Part shown: positions 6,801 to 8,831 of the stretch, in pieces
Numbering within the stretch: position 1 is the first letter of the stretch
Layout: each line of letters starts with the position of its first letter
Origin: JAWPMV01 sp038527215
Lineage (GTDB): Bacteria; Bacteroidota; Bacteroidia; J057
Direction of reading: 5' to 3'
Assembly (NCBI GenBank): GCA_038527215.1
Contig: JBCBGC010000198.1
Coordinates: forward strand, 1 to 8,831
DNA: 8,831 bases
Notes under the pieces: generated by a model
Told to the model about the DNA's origin: nothing
Database searches by the model: none
Seen by the model: only the letters and a program-made list of their open reading frames with translations
Translations under genes and position numbers: made by a program

Positions 6801-8822
6801 GCTCAAATCTTCCTTTCTGGCCAAAAGGATTTCCTTGAGGTAGAGGAGTTTGTGGGGCTGTGCATTGGTTTCGGAGAAAACAAAGTGGTTGCGATCCTGA
6901 TATTTGGGTGCATCCTCACAATTAGGCGAAGGGCCATCGAGGATGGTTTTGGTGAAAAAATCCAGGTGACTGGTCGTGCCGCCATTCGTGGTGGTAGTTG
7001 CTATTTGGCTTAAGTCTGCTCCCATCCCATCCTGTCGTACATCTTTGACGAAGTAGGCAACATGGGTGGCAGTTTCAGCAGAGTTTAGGTAATAGACTTG
7101 TTTTCTACCAAATTGAAAGGTACCTCGGTCGCCAGTGGAGTTAGCAAGGGTGTAGTTTGTGTAAGGCGTACGCCACAGGTAGCCATCCGTCCACTTACCA
7201 TAATTGAATTTTACGTAGTATCCTAAATCTTCATCATCAATGACACCGTTGGGATTGTCCTGATTGGGACCAGAACCCCGGTCGACAAAATTAGGACCGG
7301 TAATCGCAGTGAGCAGCCATTGGGTGGCATATTTTCTAGGCTGACTATCCACAAAAAATTCGTTGCCATTGGCATTGGTTACTCGACCGTTTACGGTTTC
7401 GAATTGATAGACTGGCAAGGCATAGTGATAGGTATAGCCATTGGCTGCCGTAATCATCATCCCTCCGATGCCATCCGGATCAAACAAAATATCATCTTCG
7501 CCCCGATCCTGGGAGATGGCGCTATATTCCATGAAGCCCAAATCCTTGATGTCTGAGGCTGAATTTTGGTGATAGTTTTCGTAAAGGTCCTGGTTGGTGA
7601 ACCAGCGAATAGGGGAGGGGGTTCCTGGTTGATTGGTGGTGGGCTGGAAATACCCGTTGCCAGGAATGGTGGGAGAATTATTGGCTCGGACTATATCAAC
7701 GCCTACTTGCCCGGAAAGAGGCCAGGGCTTTTGATCCCAAATCCCTGCAGGATTGGTGGGTACTGAGAGTTTTTGGTGCCCGAAAGACATGTGGATTTTA
7801 TCGATCGGCAAGGAAATGTTGATGCCTCCGCCTCCGGTAGTGATTTCTTCAAGGGTAGTATTAGATTCGGTTTCTCTTTGTTCCCAGCGACTGAGTTTTC
7901 CTTCTTGGAAATAGTTGAGGGAAAACTCTCCGCCAATACCCTCACCTGAGGCCATAAAGCGGTCGTAGGCGGGAAAGGAGAGGTTATTAAATCTACCGTC
8001 CACATCCTGGTTTCCCATTTCGTAGAAATGCGTGTAATAGTCAGGTCTGAAAGGATGCCAGGGCGAACTAATCCCGTCTGTATCATCCACATAGGCACTA
8101 CCCCAGTGTCTGGTCATTTCATTGATGGCGTACCAATATTTGGTAGTAGAGCCTTTATAAGTTACAGTTACCCAGGGCGTAGGTATGATGAGAAAGGCCT
8201 TATCAGTTACTGAATAGATATTTTGAGGAATGGGGCTACTGGTGGCGGCACTGCCGGTAAGGTTTACATTGAACCCCATGGCACCGACATTTAGGTCGCC
8301 TCCATGGTTGTTCATGCTTACCCCTGCCACACTTACTCCTACCCCAAAGCTCTGGTTACTGCCCCAACTAAAGGAAGCACCCAGACTGGTTCCATCCGCC
8401 GTTCCAGAAATAGAAAGGAAATTGGTGGTTACCGTTCCCAGGTCATCATAAGCCATGAGGAAGCGCTCTTTATCTCGCCAATCGTCTGGAGATTCCATGA
8501 CCACACGATTGATGGCCCCGGGATTGATATTCCAGCCCAGGCCGGTCCAGGAAGCGACTTGGTCTGCCCGTACGCCTCCATGATAGAAGAGAGACATGTC
8601 GTAACTGCCGTTCGGGCCGGGAACACTGAGGACAGGAACTGAATAGGTAAAATTCCCGGTGTTCGGTTGGACGAGTTGGTTGCCGAAACTCGGTTCAAAG
8701 GAACTAAATTCCGGCTGGCCAGGTCCTCCCGTAACCGCTTGGGAGAAGCCTGTTTCTAAGCTCAATCCCCAACATAGGGTAAGGATCAAGGCTTTGATGA
8801 TGTTATTGTGCATCATGGTCAT
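3870..8822 (-). CDS. Large secreted Rhs/YD-repeat-like protein without toxin tip
   Basis: A 1650-residue protein of the large Bacteroidota Rhs-like/SpvB-like type, which is predicted to form a beta-rich shell at or outside the cell surface. Residues 1-27 are a signal peptide (hydrophobic core about 11-22, possible cleavage GFS|Q). Residues 45-108 carry the family signature: GNQLVQPNTGNFTYSVPV, VPGPNGSYDMSLFYH and SWTGLGWNINPGAINR. Further marks are YATQWLLTAITGP (about 500), an Asp-rich loop DNPNGVIDDEDLG that could bind calcium (about 521-533), PEGGKITIDYES (about 853-865) and GGGTRVREIVRHDLEG (about 995). A beta-sandwich, carbohydrate-binding-like segment at about 1465-1585 ends with LYFDDFRVHP. 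One YD motif (YRYDSMGRLIWTYRET) precedes the end at FNYSRNP. There is no Rhs core, HINT or toxin domain. Close ATGs at 8822, 8816 and 8813 make the start uncertain by a few residues, and only 9 bases of upstream sequence are visible. Confidence 0.8.
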   Translation of the reverse strand: MTMMHNNIIKALILTLCWGLSLETGFSQAVTGGPGQPEFSSFEPSFGNQLVQPNTGNFTYSVPVLSVPGPNGSYDMSLFYHGGVRADQVASWTGLGWNINPGAINRVVMESPDDWRDKERFLMAYDDLGTVTTNFLSISGTADGTSLGASFSWGSNQSFGVGVSVAGVSMNNHGGDLNVGAMGFNVNLTGSAATSSPIPQNIYSVTDKAFLIIPTPWVTVTYKGSTTKYWYAINEMTRHWGSAYVDDTDGISSPWHPFRPDYYTHFYEMGNQDVDGRFNNLSFPAYDRFMASGEGIGGEFSLNYFQEGKLSRWEQRETESNTTLEEITTGGGGINISLPIDKIHMSFGHQKLSVPTNPAGIWDQKPWPLSGQVGVDIVRANNSPTIPGNGYFQPTTNQPGTPSPIRWFTNQDLYENYHQNSASDIKDLGFMEYSAISQDRGEDDILFDPDGIGGMMITAANGYTYHYALPVYQFETVNGRVTNANGNEFFVDSQPRKYATQWLLTAITGPNFVDRGSGPNQDNPNGVIDDEDLGYYVKFNYGKWTDGYLWRTPYTNYTLANSTGDRGTFQFGRKQVYYLNSAETATHVAYFVKDVRQDGMGADLSQIATTTTNGGTTSHLDFFTKTILDGPSPNCEDAPKYQDRNHFVFSETNAQPHKLLYLKEILLARKEDLSLNTSGIPAHFPAASQNGFVHTSSIINVENDGFTLSDDCDNLGVWTTVAANLHGMNYSDNILDVSDVPANIDDLIINRIEMDYSYRLMEQTPNSVSSSSNPGEIGNQGRLTLEAVRTAGRNGENSIPGLAFTYFDFADYDEQDIDSWGYLAGTDVRKLPEVLKEAHPKPFLKNGNLSEILLPEGGKITIDYESDTYDREAFLGTREVIDFQQLNLSATPMPNISNPTHFVLDLNEAEFEALSPYMPVGTSFMINVEVECFDYSTNTEYTTTHSMTAQISAINAAANELEITFNGIIPTSTGNTICTVYDATISHQIGNYTPYGGGTRVREIVRHDLEGNQYTQQYTYAGGATSYRMGRNSEEIPYFQELPGPGVMYGTFETETISALGQSGGKRISTFEEIENRSTQMTEKEFAMGEHLYIEDMTGGVLGTKADDYEYANNPYMGYEDNIWARVSVIHDKSKFIGRPLTMEKYSPLGTMMKKTEYQYYNYDIGNTGKYQETFSDVKVYTHRHTTYGNPTVINISSDWYFTSTSKISYPSVLRAITEYEPGTESRTEFGDFDLYTAKAKRTIYIGDDGEQVKHQVSFLHEDVTGMGPKVANPQYTNQLNVVGTATTSFSEDDGASWEVTDATAQTWNNNWNFKNHQDGTPLTGANLYKIHLPAASFSWKGFLNPNGSYQNYTPFDPANPTGNQWKKIGQATEYDLQKGGVEVEDLSNRYTAIRVGYQDYARPIAQGANARQAEIAYSGAEDYDAGSGYFGGEVRLVNGTVYQETQDRYDLNDNYRSDLKTHTGDNSVRLGGGTQEGFRYTQPLVANANDKGFLIGRDYRAAVWVRSESGEIPEDAILYAQLGTGQLVEASPDAQTIRAGEHWYLLTLDIKFSSFGHPGLGTILNIGVKRETGVENLYFDDFRVHPVNSPLASSVYDKKTGDAIATLDQENFSTIYRYDSMGRLIWTYRETQEGFQKVMNKTFNYSRNP

Positions 8823-8831
8823 GGTATGATG

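Noticed and set aside
7703..8098. Minus-strand 131-residue open frame inside the Rhs-like gene
   Set aside because: It lies in another frame of the well-supported Rhs-like gene, has Pro/Ser-rich low-quality sequence and no recognisable domain.
8760..8822. Lipoprotein signal on the Rhs-like protein (Cys17)
   Set aside because: The residues before the Cys are LTL, which does not fit a lipobox needing Gly/Ala/Ser at -1; cleavage at GFS|Q is more likely.

Overview
This window most likely comes from a Bacteroidota chromosome, in a lineage such as Saprospiria or Cytophagia. Four things suggest this. The 5-kb gene carries the N-terminal signature of the large secreted Rhs-like proteins of that phylum. 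No start codon has a clear Shine-Dalgarno sequence. The toxin-like proteins carry a Bacteroidota-type pretoxin HINT body. All three secreted proteins have a predicted signal-peptidase site followed by Gln, the so-called Bacteroidetes Q-rule. Every supported gene is on the minus strand and they are tightly packed, with no gene-free stretch longer than about 60 bases.

Layout in the direction of transcription (right to left). (1) 8822-3870: a 1650-residue secreted Rhs/YD-repeat-like protein that ends after a single recognisable YD motif, with no Rhs core and no toxin tip. (2) 3863-3833: a near-perfect hairpin 6 nt after its stop codon. (3) 3809-2664: a 381-residue secreted protein with a conserved body, a degenerate HINT domain and a 95-residue variable tip. 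(4) 2664-2080: a 194-residue cytoplasmic protein in the immunity position, overlapping the toxin stop by one base. (5) 2047-929: a second, 372-residue secreted HINT protein with a related body and an unrelated, very basic 90-residue tip. (6) 924-625: a 99-residue acidic putative immunity protein. (7) 575-105: a membrane-anchored GspC/PilP-like protein. (8) 103-1: the first 34 residues of a pseudopilin-like membrane protein that runs off the window.

Reading: genes 1-6 look like a polymorphic toxin locus in which the Rhs-like shell and the toxin tips are separate polypeptides. Each tip travels on its own signal-peptide/HINT carrier and is followed by its own cytoplasmic immunity gene. The two carriers are diverged paralogues (56 of 92 residues identical by hand over an ungapped central block), while their tips do not resemble each other. 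Both HINT domains keep the TxxH block and the C-terminal HN-x-C junction but have no cysteine where an intein-like N-terminal nucleophile would be. Genes 7-8 probably belong to a type II secretion or type IV pilus-like system; whether they are functionally tied to the toxins cannot be told from position alone. Toxin activities are not assigned to any family with confidence.
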